Positions 24,501-35,500 of a stretch of DNA of 64,000 nucleotides are shown piece by piece. The notes below the pieces were generated by a model. It was not told the DNA's origin, made no database searches, and saw only the letters and a list, made by a program, of their open reading frames with translations. The stretch's first letter is position 1; the number at the start of each line of letters is the position of its first letter. This DNA comes from Pagrus major (lineage: Eukaryota; Chordata; Actinopteri; Spariformes; Sparidae). Position numbers and translations under genes: made by a program. The stretch spans positions 20,937,570 through 21,001,569 of the forward strand of contig NC_133218.1 of NCBI RefSeq assembly GCF_040436345.1. Reading direction: 5' to 3'.

Positions 24501-24555
24501 AAGTTTCTCCAAACTCCAGTACCAAACGTGGCATATCACGTTAACATTATCGCTT
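21516..24555. other. Gene-free intergenic sequence
   Basis: No gene supported. Short open frames here show no motif. A (GT)n run is at 22141-22162, and near 23690 there is an isolated end-like sequence (ACCAATTTTACACAT) like the terminal repeat of the 12616-13301 element. Confidence 0.5.
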
Positions 24556-24559
24556 ATTA

Positions 24560-24840
24560 GCCACCTTTCACATCAGGAGATGGAGGGGGTGGGGGTGGAT
24601 TATTACATGCCAACAAGGCTGACCGCAGTTTGAGTCACACCACTGGACATTTTGAAGGAGACCTGGGGACATTTCCAGAAGTTTTTGTGGCAACCGAAAC
24701 AGGTATTTTAACCCAAGCCACGATGTTTTCCTAACCCTAACCAAGTGTTTTTGTGCCTAAACGTAAGCAGAGCATAAGCACAGTGTTGTGACGAGAGAAA
24801 CTCGCAGAAACGTACTTACCTAACATTTATTCTGGCGATT
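24560..24840. repeat. Dispersed teleost-type repeat fragment
   Basis: Noncoding stretch with 'cctaaccctaaccaagtg' and 'tgttgtgacgagagaaactc' phrases of a kind that recurs in fish genomes. From memory only. Confidence 0.35.
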
Positions 24841-24844
24841 GGGT

Positions 24845-26735
24845 TGGAATTATAATTGCTTTCATCTGATCAAATTCATTTTGATACATTCAATGCCTTA
24901 TCTATTATTGAAAATGTTGCTACCTTCATTATATTCAGTCCTTTTGCATACCTTGACTTTTTAAAAAAAAAGTAAATAGATTGTTTATTTATGTTTTTGT
25001 TGTGAGATTTTATTCCTGCAAGGATTTACCCTAATAGCAAAAAATATCAAAACTTGAAGTCTGATAAACATCTGACAGGCATCAACAACTGTTGTTCCTC
25101 CCTGATAACAGACCAATAATGAGACCAGGAGATCTGAAAGGAAGTCATGGCAGGTGGTTGTTCCCCGCAATGGAGAAGGTGTGACACTGGCATTTGCATG
25201 GCATTTATTCTCCGTCAGCTCTGTCACCCTTCCCCATTGTGACAGAACCTAAGGGGGCACCTAACAGTGGCAGAGGATGAGTGGGTTCATCTCAACATCA
25301 CACAAACACATAAAATAAGATGTATGAGTATCAGAGAGGAACATGCAGTACAGATGGGACTGACTGTATGTCTGTAAGGTGAAGAGTGAGAAGAAGAGAC
25401 CTTGAGTTTCAATCATTTGCATGAGAATGTTTGAACAACCTGATCTGGGTTTGTTCACACCTGAGTTACAAAACTTTCTTTCCTTTATATCCAGACTTTA
25501 TTTTTTTCACTGTTTCAAAGGGTAACTCTTAACCTTGAATTACTTGTTCTCCTGTGCCTCTGTTGTAAAAACAAAGGACAATACATGTTGCCATAGCAGT
25601 ACAGAACATCCATTTTGGAGCTGTTGACTAAGCTGCATCCACACGATGAGATTGTGCAGGTGAGACAGAGAAAACCCCTCAAGGTTTAGCCCAGGACTCA
25701 CACCTCAATGCGCATTACAAGCAATCACAAGTCATGTAAGCCACAAAAAACTGCTTCCAAAAATGTGAATAACAATCAACAGCATGTAACTTTGTGAATC
25801 ACAAATTATAAATTGTTGTTTTGTTTTCCATTAGAGAAACAACTGAGCCGATCACAGCCTTTATTTGTGGGACCAAGTGTGATACTCCCAACAAATTGGG
25901 GCATCTTAACGATTCAAAGTCACTGTTCAACAACATCAATAAATAAAACTGTATGCAACCATGGTCATGATCTATATGAGAAGGTATATTAGGTACATGT
26001 TTATATTATGACATTGATAGAGCCCTCAGCTATGGACTTGAATGAGAACTATCACAACTCCTTATTATACATTATTGCTTATTTAATCAGGAAATTATAT
26101 CCGAACTGGAAAAGATGATGGTGGAAAAGCCTTTTTTTAAAATCCTTTACTTAAAGCAGCAAGAGGGAACTTTCACTGTATTGATTCTGGCGGCCCCTGT
26201 GGACTGAAGTGGTATGAACACCTCCACGTCACGTATAAAGATTTAGATCTGGCCAGCATTTGCATTAGATTTGGAAGTGAGTGAAAGAAAGATGTAACTG
26301 TATTTTACGCAATTTTTCTTTTTTAAACAGATGATTGCAGGATGCATAGCGATGAGGAAATGTATCTATTTGTGGCTGCATGAGACTAATAACTGTTGAT
26401 TGTTTTAGGGCCACCACCACCAGACTACAGACCAGCTTCTTACCTCAGGCTGCAAGACCCCTCAACTCATCCTCAGCACTCTGCCATAAAAAATAGTTTC
26501 AATTGTCTGACTTATCCAACCCGGACATGTCAGAATCTGACCTGGTGACAGGCATTAAGAGTAACTATACTAAACCAATCTTCTCTCTGATGGTGTCCTT
26601 TGCTTATGAAGCTCACAAAGTGGTATCAGTGTTAAGTTGAGACTGATTGATAACCAGTTACAAACATGATGATATCTTAGTCAAAATAGTCCCAATTTAA
26701 ATATTACCAGTAAGTTGCTTTTTATTGGCTTTGTG
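24845..26735. other. Gene-free intergenic sequence
   Basis: AT-rich, no coding signature or clear repeat structure recognised. Confidence 0.45.
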
Positions 26736-26739
26736 TCCT

Positions 26740-27125
26740 CAGCTTTTAAAACTGCCATTATCAAACTGCTGCTAGAAAAGCCGAATATCAATAAGTAAAT
26801 TCTGAACAATTATAGACCCGTTTCCAACCTTTCTTTTATGACGAAATTGCTTGAAAGGGCTGATGCTGACCAACCTACTGCCTACTACTACTGCCAACAA
26901 CAATCCATTTCAATCTGGCTCTTATTCAACTGAAACTGCCTTGACCTAGGTGGTCAATGATCTAATTAATGTTGACTCTGACTCATTGTTGCTGCTTCTT
27001 GACTTGGGTGCAGTGTACCACAGCATACATACGTCTAAGCTGCTTGGACAGGCATATTGCTATCAGGGGACGGTGCTGTCATGGTTTCATTCATATTTAA
27101 CAAGGAGACCTCAACATGTGTTACA
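26740..27125 (+). pseudogene. Non-LTR retrotransposon (L2/CR1-type) RT fragment
   Basis: Reading across frames gives a degraded reverse-transcriptase N-terminal block: NNYRPVSNLSF near 26807-26840, then 'FQSGSYSTETAL..VVNDLI' near 26907-26965, 'LLLLDLGAVYH' near 26990-27020, and 'GTVLSWFHSYLTRRPQHV' near 27070-27120. Residue order matches the NYRPIS...STETAL...LLDL.AAFDTVDH...SWF.SYL blocks of L2/CR1-like LINEs. The catalytic Phe-Asp is changed and frames are broken, so it is dead. Confidence 0.8.
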
Positions 27126-27440
27126 ATAATACAGTCTCTTTCAATCATGTGGATGTTTCAGTGTGGTTGTTTTATTTTTAATCTTAATTATTTCTTATAT
27201 CAAAATAGGGCATTTTTCGGTTAATTTTGCTTTCACCCATTAACTGCCAACCAACCAGTTAACAATTTAGAAACACAAGAGGTGCTTTCCTTTAAGTCCG
27301 GCGCTCAATTGACTCAATGAGCTCAATGAGCTTCTGATTGAGGAGCACAGTAGTCTTGCATAGTTAGACTTATACCCCTCTTCCACTGGTCAAAAAACCT
27401 GCTTAAACTCCCTAAGAAAAGGCTTTTTTGTGCAATGGGA

Positions 27441-27846
27441 ATGTTTAAACTCTGCATTTACACCCGGGTCAAGTGACCCTGCATTAGACACAGGTTTTTA
27501 TCACCTCAGCTCGGCATAGTTTTGATCTAAACATAAGACCCGGGTGAACACACTAAATTGCGCCCTGCGAAGTGATGACGCGTTATCAGCATCCAGTGGT
27601 GGCACATAATAAGGAAGGAATTTGGGATGCGGTATTACTGGACACAGTGTTGAAGGTGGAGCCTCGTTCATTCCTATATAAGATGCCCAGTGGTGTTTTG
27701 AAGCCAAAAAAAAAAAAAAAAACTTCTCGGCTATGGAAATACCTGGATCGCCGACTGAGCCGGCTAACTTCGGTTTAGCGTCCTGCTAACTTTAAGGGGG
27801 ATAAAATAATTTAATCGTGCGGCTGTTTTAGACTTTCCAAATGTTA
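27441..27846. repeat. Dispersed repeat copy A (pair of 33978-34378)
   Basis: About 400 bases that align with 33978-34378 in the same orientation, sharing 'aaactctgcatttacacc', 'aagacccgg(g/a)tgaacac', 'cgaagtgatgacg', 'ttattactggacacag' and 'ggataaaataatttaatcgt'. Copy A has an A-run (27707-27722) instead of copy B's 'agctcgctttcc'. No terminal inverted repeats seen; class unknown. Confidence 0.85.
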
Positions 27847-27849
27847 TTG

Positions 27850-29999
27850 GACCGAATGGCTCAAATTATGATGGTGATAGCTTATTCACATGGTTAAACT
27901 TGTTCGGCCACCAGTTGCTAACACCGTCCTTTCGTAAATAGTTTAAAATTGTGTTTGTTTGTTTGCCATTTGTTCAAATTATCTTTTGTAGGGCCTAACC
28001 ATTCTGGCATCAACCTTTACAACTGCAGTCACACATATAAAAATAAAATACAGTTGTATATGGACTCCTCTCATTACCAAAATAAGCACGACCACATCTG
28101 AAGGTGACAACTAACGAGCTGAATGTGACCACAATACTCTTATGAGGATAAAAGGATACGAGGGCCATTTCAACTTCCTTTATCGTCACACTATGGACTC
28201 AGAGACATCATGTCCTAATATTGTGAGCTATGACTGTTATGACGCTTGATTCTTCTGTCTGTATCCTCATCATATCTGATTAAATATTTGAAGGAAGGTA
28301 TCATTCATGACCAAACAAGCGAGCATGAATAGAGCTTATCTATGACTAATTAAGACTCAGTAAATCCTGTTTTGGAAAGCAGTGGAAAATATCTCTCTAT
28401 GGTGATACAGTTCACCATATCTGCTGTATTACTGCTTTGTGAAAGGCATGGTGTGTGTGTGTGTGTGTGTGTGTGGTATGTACAGTAAATATAAAGGTGG
28501 GTGATGAAGCTCAGAAAGCTTCCGTTTCCTGGTTACCCATAAGGACAGAGCAGCTGAGTACACAACATGCTTGCATCAGCAGACTGGCTGAGAAAATACC
28601 ATTAATTTGTATCATTTCTACCGCAAAGCTTTGAATCTACAGACGGCCTTTATCAGCAGTACATTCGCCTCGATGCAGAGTTTCTGTTTAACGTGAGACA
28701 CAGTAAACAATATCTGTACATGCTGGGATGAAGGGACAGAGAGCACCACATTTGATGGATCTTAACAGAGTAGACCTGCTCTGTTATCTGTGCATATCTA
28801 ACAATGGCTACAGTGATGCATACTTACATGAATACTGATACTCATCATCATCATGAACTGATTCTTTAGAGCTACAACTAATGATTGTGTTCATTATCCA
28901 TTCATCTGCTGATTATTTTCATGATTAATCATTTAACAATCTGGGCTGGATATAAATCTCTGAGACCTATACTTTTCTAATCATTAGGGCTGACTCAACA
29001 AGTTGCGTGTACATTTTGTGATCATCTTAGGCCTGTGATAACATGTGAACCACAAAGAGAACTTCCTTATATTTTTTGTGTCGAGGTTTTAGAACGAACA
29101 CATACGGACTTTCCATAAAAACTGTAACGTAACCGTGTGCACATACAACATGTTAACAATATTCATCATCCATGGTAATTCTGCTTTAAAGTGCCATAAG
29201 AGACTGTTAGTGACCTCAGTGCTCTGGAGGAGTGATGGAGCTGGAGAGAGTACACTCTGAGACTGGTAGAGAGTAATATCCCTTGACAGGGATATTAATA
29301 TTTTAGAAGCTATAAAGGAGAACCTCCTGCACCCTGCTGCAGACCTGCTTAAATCTACTTCTCACTCACTTCAAAAGCTCCATTTTTGTTTTTTTTTAAA
29401 TCCAGAAAAAATGTAATTTAAAGATTCTTTATAGACTTGACAAAGCAGCTAAAGAGATCATTTGTCTTAAAACCTTTCTTTTTGCTGCTAACATGATATC
29501 ACTCACAGTAAACCAAGACACACTCATGTATGCACTGGCCCAAGATGGACTGATGTACTGTATGTACAGGGTGCTCCTCTTGGTACATTTGTGTCCTAAC
29601 AAATTCTTCTGCTCAGGCGCTTTATAGGTTTGGGGCGGCGTGAGGGTTTGCCAACCTCTGGTGAGAGAGAGAGAGCCTGTGCGGCTGTTTTTGGAAACAA
29701 GGCTTTAAAACAAAAACCATCTCTGTCCAGACAAGCGTTTTAGCACCGCACTGAAAACAGAGTTTCTGAATATCTTCACCCTGGAGTTTGAATGGTGTTT
29801 TACTGTGACATAAATGCCTTTTACGTGTGTACGAAAGGCCAAAATACATAGAAAAAGCTATGTTTTAAGAAATACTCATGTATGTTTGGACAGGACCTAA
29901 GACTCTAATGAGTAAAAAAAGTTAAAAAAAAAATGTATAGGATTTTTTTCTGGGGTCTAATTGTTCATCCCATCATACATAATGTTTCATCATTTGTTT
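27850..29999. other. Gene-free intergenic sequence
   Basis: No gene supported. A (GT)n run is at 28450-28475, and an AT-rich 'agagctacaactaatgatt' repeat copy at 28865-28960. Confidence 0.5.
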
Positions 30000-30007
30000 A
30001 TTTAGAG

Positions 30008-30282
30008 CAGTGGTGCCGAAACAACTGTGATGGTTTATTGTATTTTTAAGATATAAAATGGTACTAGGATCCCAAGTTTCCTGGATTGAAGTGTCCCTCT
30101 ACCAGTCATGCTTAGACTATAAAAAATCACAAATAATTATGTATCCTACATATTTAAAGAGCATAAAGAGCATAAATATTATCATATTTAAAAAAATGTA
30201 TTTTTAGATACATTTGGCAGACCAAAGTGAACCTTATGGCAGGGCCAACTTTGGCCCATGGGCCCCACTTTGGGCAGCTCTG
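30008..30282. mobile_element. Short hAT-like element with 8-bp target duplication
   Basis: Left end CAGTGGTGCCGAAAC; right end inverted CAGAGCTGCCCAAAG. Flanking 8-mers are ATTTAGAG (30000-30007) and ATTTAAAG (30283-30290), seven of eight identical. The 275-base length rules out its own transposase. Confidence 0.65.
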
Positions 30283-31572
30283 ATTTAAAGGTTCCCTTTA
30301 ATCTGTTATAAGTCTGTAGTCTAACCTTTAACAACACCAAACCTTTAACCCCAACCATCTCACCAACCATCTAATTTTTAGCCAATTTCAAGTCAGACAC
30401 TACAGATTGTAACACCGATGCTTACAGAACTGTGGAAAAATAATCAATGTTGAAATTATGATGATAGTTCTCTTTTAAATGTTATCAATACACAATATCA
30501 CAAAATATTCGGCTTGGTTGTTCCCTTGCTTCCCAACAACCATTATTTCTTGTAGCGATCACGCCAATCAGCATGTGATGATCATGGGAAGTCTGGTCAG
30601 AGACATTAATCTAATGTCATGCAGGAAATAAAGAGGTTACAATTATTTCAACCAATTTTTTGGTTTGGGTCAGCAGCTTTTTTCTTTGTGGAAGCTGTCT
30701 GTTGGATCTTTATAGCTATAATCAGCAGATGAAATAACTGATTTACATATTTGATATGATAGTAATGAAGAATATCAGCCTCTATATTCCTGTCCACTCA
30801 ACCAAAGCTTGTATGTCTTCACATCTCACTTCAAAAGAGACCCAGAGGAATCCACTTTGCACCACTCAGATTTTTTCCTTCCCTCTTATCTTTCTCTTTC
30901 ACATTGTATTGGCTGGACAGGCAGCTGTCATCATCCCATTTTTCTGGTGTGGAGAAAAGCTTTTGTTGTTGAGGCAGTTCATGATTTGTGGCAGAGTGGA
31001 CACATCTGCTAGACAAAAATATCTTTAAAGTCCTGCTGCTATTGGCGGGCAAAAAAAAAAAAAAAACCTCTGTGGGCAACACTCGAAAACCACAAATTCT
31101 GATTTGTGTCATTCACTTTTATTCTGCCGTCAACTTTTGCTTTCATGCTGATGATTTCACATGATGAAATCTCAACCTTTGAACCTTTGATGCTCTCAAG
31201 TTCTCTTTTCAAAGTGAATAATGTATGTGGCCACAGCAGTTTACTTTAAAAATCAACAGGTGCACTCAAAATTTACTTCAAAATAATGTCTCTAAATTGT
31301 CTTCTTTTCTTATATGATGCCTCTCGGCATAATGTGCATATCTGCTCAGTACTTTAAAAACAATGGTCAAGATTTGGTTAAGATCAAATGACTTCCAGTC
31401 ACAGAAGATTGGTTTGGAATAAAATACCTGGTAAGGTAAGATTAGGCAAAGATCATAGTCATTAAAAGAACCTGACAGACAAGAGTCGTACATCTTACAG
31501 CAGCTGCATCATACACATACATTGTTTTTGGATTTTCACTGAAACAACTGGTAGTAATGTTTTGCTCTAAAA

Positions 31573-32310
31573 CAGGAATGCCTGAAGTGGGGCCCTTCAT
31601 GAGGTTTGATTTGGCCTGCCAGCTGTTTCTAGTGAATTAACACATTTAAAAATGTATTTTATGAAATTGGATTTTTAAGTGTTTATGCTGTTATTTTTGG
31701 ACTGCTGTTGGACTAGAAAGTAACATTAGCTGACTTGCCAAGTTATCCGTTTTGTATTGTTGCACTTGCATGATGTTTAGCTGTGTTAGCAAATTTTTCA
31801 ACTCGCTAGTTTTTGATCATGAGCCAAATCAGCCTATTTCAACAGAGGTTTAGCTGGTAGCATGTTACAGCCTGGCGTTATTGTCTCTGGGCAGATTACA
31901 TTAGCTTGGCGTGCTGTTACTCTACTGAGTTGTATTGCAATGCTTGTGCAAACTTCGACTGCCGCATAGCAAAAAATACCTGAGCATGTATGTTCACTTC
32001 AAAACATACCATTGTTATGACATGCTGAGTTTTGTTTGTAGTTTGTGGAACATACAGTACGGTAACATTACATCTGACAATTGTATTTACGACAACTGTG
32101 TTGCAGCCAGAAATGGTGGGGTACGCCATGTTGCACAAAATAAGAATTATTACATAATGTTGTATTAAGAGAACTTGGGACTGTACTACCATTTTGTTTT
32201 GTACAAATACAATACGATACAATCCAAAGGTGTTTGCTTTTTACTTTTTTTGTGGTCCACCTTTGACTTTCAATTTTGGCCCTCCAAGTGAAAAAGTTTG
32301 GGCACCCCTG
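31573..32310. mobile_element. hAT-like non-autonomous element with 8-bp target duplication
   Basis: Left end CAGGAATGCCTGAAGTGGGG; right end inverted CAGGGGTGCCCAAACTTTTT. Flanks CTCTAAAA (31565-31572) and CTCTAGAA (32311-32318) match at seven of eight positions, the 8-bp duplication expected of hAT transposons. The subterminal 'ggaggg/ggcc' words also occur in the 30008-30282 element. The longest internal open frames look random. Confidence 0.75.
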
Positions 32311-32376
32311 CTCTAGAAGGTAATTTGTGTGTATGATGGAAACCAAGAAATACTTCTACTTTGTTCAAATATTGGA

Positions 32377-32382
32377 TTTATT
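32377..32382 (-). terminator. Haptoglobin polyadenylation signal
   Basis: AATAAA on the minus strand, about 160 bases after the stop codon at 32541. Confidence 0.6.
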
Positions 32383-32540
32383 TACTCAAATGTATCCAAT
32401 AAGTGTGTTTTCCCCCTCTCATTCATAATAATTACATGACAGAACACAGACATGGTTACACTACAAGCAGCAGTTTCCTAAAGTGACTCAATACATTATA
32501 ACAACTTCTCTACAAAATGAAAGGAACAGGGCCTGAAGCT

Positions 32541-35500
32541 CTACGGCTGCTGTGAGTACATCTTAGACATTGCATCAGTGCGCAGAGCAGACGATTTCTC
32601 TGTATCTCCTCTGATGACTCTGTTGATCCAGGGCAAGTAAGATGAAATCTTCATATAGACTCCGTAATTGTACCGGTTGCAGCACTTATCATAGGAAAGG
32701 ATCCCTGCAGCGTAAATGTCCCCAGTTTCAGCATCTGTGACAGCCAGAGCGCCTCCTGCATCCCCAAAACAAACATTTCTCTCAAGCCTGGCGGGTCCAG
32801 TGCAGAACATGTTGTCATCTACATCTGGTGTGAACGGAATACGTGAATATTCTGCCTTACAGAAAGACTGATTGGCCAGGGGCAGTACCAGGTGTTTCAG
32901 GGATGCAGCAGCGGTGAGGTAAATCCCCCAGCCCCAGCCAGTGATGACCCCTGACTGTCCCACAGAGTTTTCCAGGTCCTGACCTCTCTCTGGCAGCGGG
33001 ATGGGGGTGACTTTATCGCTCATAACCACAGCCTTCTTCAGCTGGATCAGAGCCAGGTCGTTATCCCAGTCAGATCGGTTCTGGAAGCCAGGATGGAGAA
33101 CAACCTGCAAACAAAAGAAAAGAAGTCTGATTGAGTATTGTAATTCAACTGTAATGCATAAGTAGAGCAATAAAACTGGTCCACTTTTTTAAAATTGTAT
33201 TTTCTCTGATAGTTGACAGTCAACAGGTGACAAGACTTCCTGGTTTTAATCTCAAGGTGACCATGCGTATTGTCTGAGCGCCCCTTGGCTTTGGACAGAC
33301 CTAACTGAGGAGATAAGACTCGCAGAATCAGTTACTTCTTATAATCCATTTACAGACCTACTTTAATGTGAAGTCATTTTAAACAAATCTTTTATATTAC
33401 AGGCTTTTTATCGTCCTCTTATTGCTTTCATGTATTTTATTTGTATTTATTCAGATTGACATTTTGTGTTTGTTTCCTTTTTTTGCCTTCTTGTTTTAAC
33501 TTCTCATAAGTCTGGGCTTGTCTCTGGCTTTTATTCTGTTACATTGTACATTTAACCTCCATCAAATGTTTTTCTCACGCACCTTCTGTACAGAAACCTC
33601 ATTGGTGGGATTAGCTTCTGCCTTCCGTGTAATTCCCAGGTACACTTTAGGAATGACGGGGTCTTTTCCCTGATTATCCTGTCGACTCTTATTCACAAAG
33701 AGGTTCCTGCCAGCCGTCAAAACCCAGCGGTCAGAGATGAGAGCACCGCCCGCATAGCCTCCATCCAGCACGTTGTCAGAGAGGTAGACCATGGCCTGCC
33801 AGGGGACATGAGGAGCCATATACCCCCCAATCATTCGCCTGGAACGCAGTGATGCTGACCTGGAGGCTGAGACATAAACAGAGACATAAGTTGTTTTGCT
33901 TTTTTGTATTTGAAGAATTTTCTGTTATTTTATGCATTTTACATGCATGTTTTTCTCTTAAGGCCTTCAATTGTGAAATGTGTAAACTCTGCATTTACAC
34001 CTGGGTCAATTGACTCTTCAGTTGACCCGGGTTTTTTCACCTCGGCTCAGCTTTGATCTAAAAGGTAAGACCCGGATGAACACGCTAAATTCCGCCGCGC
34101 GAAGTGATGACGTGTTATCAACATCTGGTGGTGGCGCATAAAATAAAGAAGGAAATTGGGATGCAGTCTATTAAGGAAGTTTTATTACTGGACACAGCCC
34201 CGTTCATTACTATGTAAGCTGCTCAGTGGTGTTTGGAGGCCAAAAAAGCTCGCTTTCCAGGGTGTGAAAATACCTGGATCAACAACCGAGTCCTCTAACT
34301 TCCGGTTTAGCACCCCGCTAATTTGAAGGGGATAAAATAATTTAATCGTGCGGCTATTCTAGACTTTCCAAATGTTTTTGATCTTTGATAAATTTGGACT
34401 GCTGCTGATAGTTTCCGTCCCCAAATAGCTGATGAGTGTCCCACAGAGGTCAATATTACGTCCTCTATTGTCTACATACACATTATATTTCCTTTTAGGA
34501 TATTTTAGGTTAAAGTAACACATTTACTTTTACTCTTTAACACTGTAAATTTACTGTCCTTACTAACAAAGTCGGTTTTGTCTGCCATTTGAAAATATTT
34601 AAAAAGTCAGTTCGTTTTTTTTTAATCTTATGTATTGTACAAAAAGAATGAAGAAGATGCTGGTGTGGTTGTGGATGCAGGAGGGAAGATCTTCACGTCC
34701 AGAGATAATGATGTGGAGTGTGAATGTTCCCTGGACAGGGGGTGTGAGGGCAGCGGTCATGCTCGGGTCATGCCTTGCAGTTTGTGAACTGTGAAAATTA
34801 ATTAATTAATTAATTAATTAATTAATCACTAATTCAATGTATCACCAAGTGAGCAGGCTAAGTGACCCATATCAAACATGTCCACGATGTTACAAAACTA
34901 ACAGGTGTATTCTAGGTCTGGAAAAGATGCTAATGGTGGATCCTCCAGCAGTGACTTAGGCCTACTCCACATGTACACAGGTATTTTTGGAAACAGTGTT
35001 GATGATGGTTCTCAGTCATCCAGGTCATGGTAATTCTAAGTGCTGTATCGTAGGCAACTGGACTTGTTTCAGTTTCTTGAAGACGTTTCACCTCTCATCC
35101 AAGAGACGTCTTCAGTTCTAACCAACTGGAGGGGAGTTTGCAGGCTTTTAAACAATGTGTGGGAATGTCCTTACAGAGTCGTTAGGGACACGTGTGAGCT
35201 CTGAGTTTCAGAGTCGTTAGGGTCGTTGACCCGACGGCCTTCATGTGGGTTGCTAGGGCTAGGTGAGCCCAAGTGTGAATGGTTGTTTTTGTTAAGCTGT
35301 CTGGGGAGGGAACTCAGTACTTCATTGTAGGTGGGTGATGTAGGTGGTGCCCATCTCCTCAATTCAAAGACGGTTGTTCCAATTTGACATAGATGAATTC
35401 CTTTACTCCTCTTTCAAACCATCTGCCTCCTCTGGCCAAGATGTTTACATTGTTGTCCTCAAAGAAATGATTTTCCTCCTTCACATGTAAGTGGACAGCA

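Noticed and set aside
32541-33170. Active trypsin-like serine protease
   Set aside because: The catalytic Ser and His positions are Ala and Arg; other motifs fit haptoglobin.
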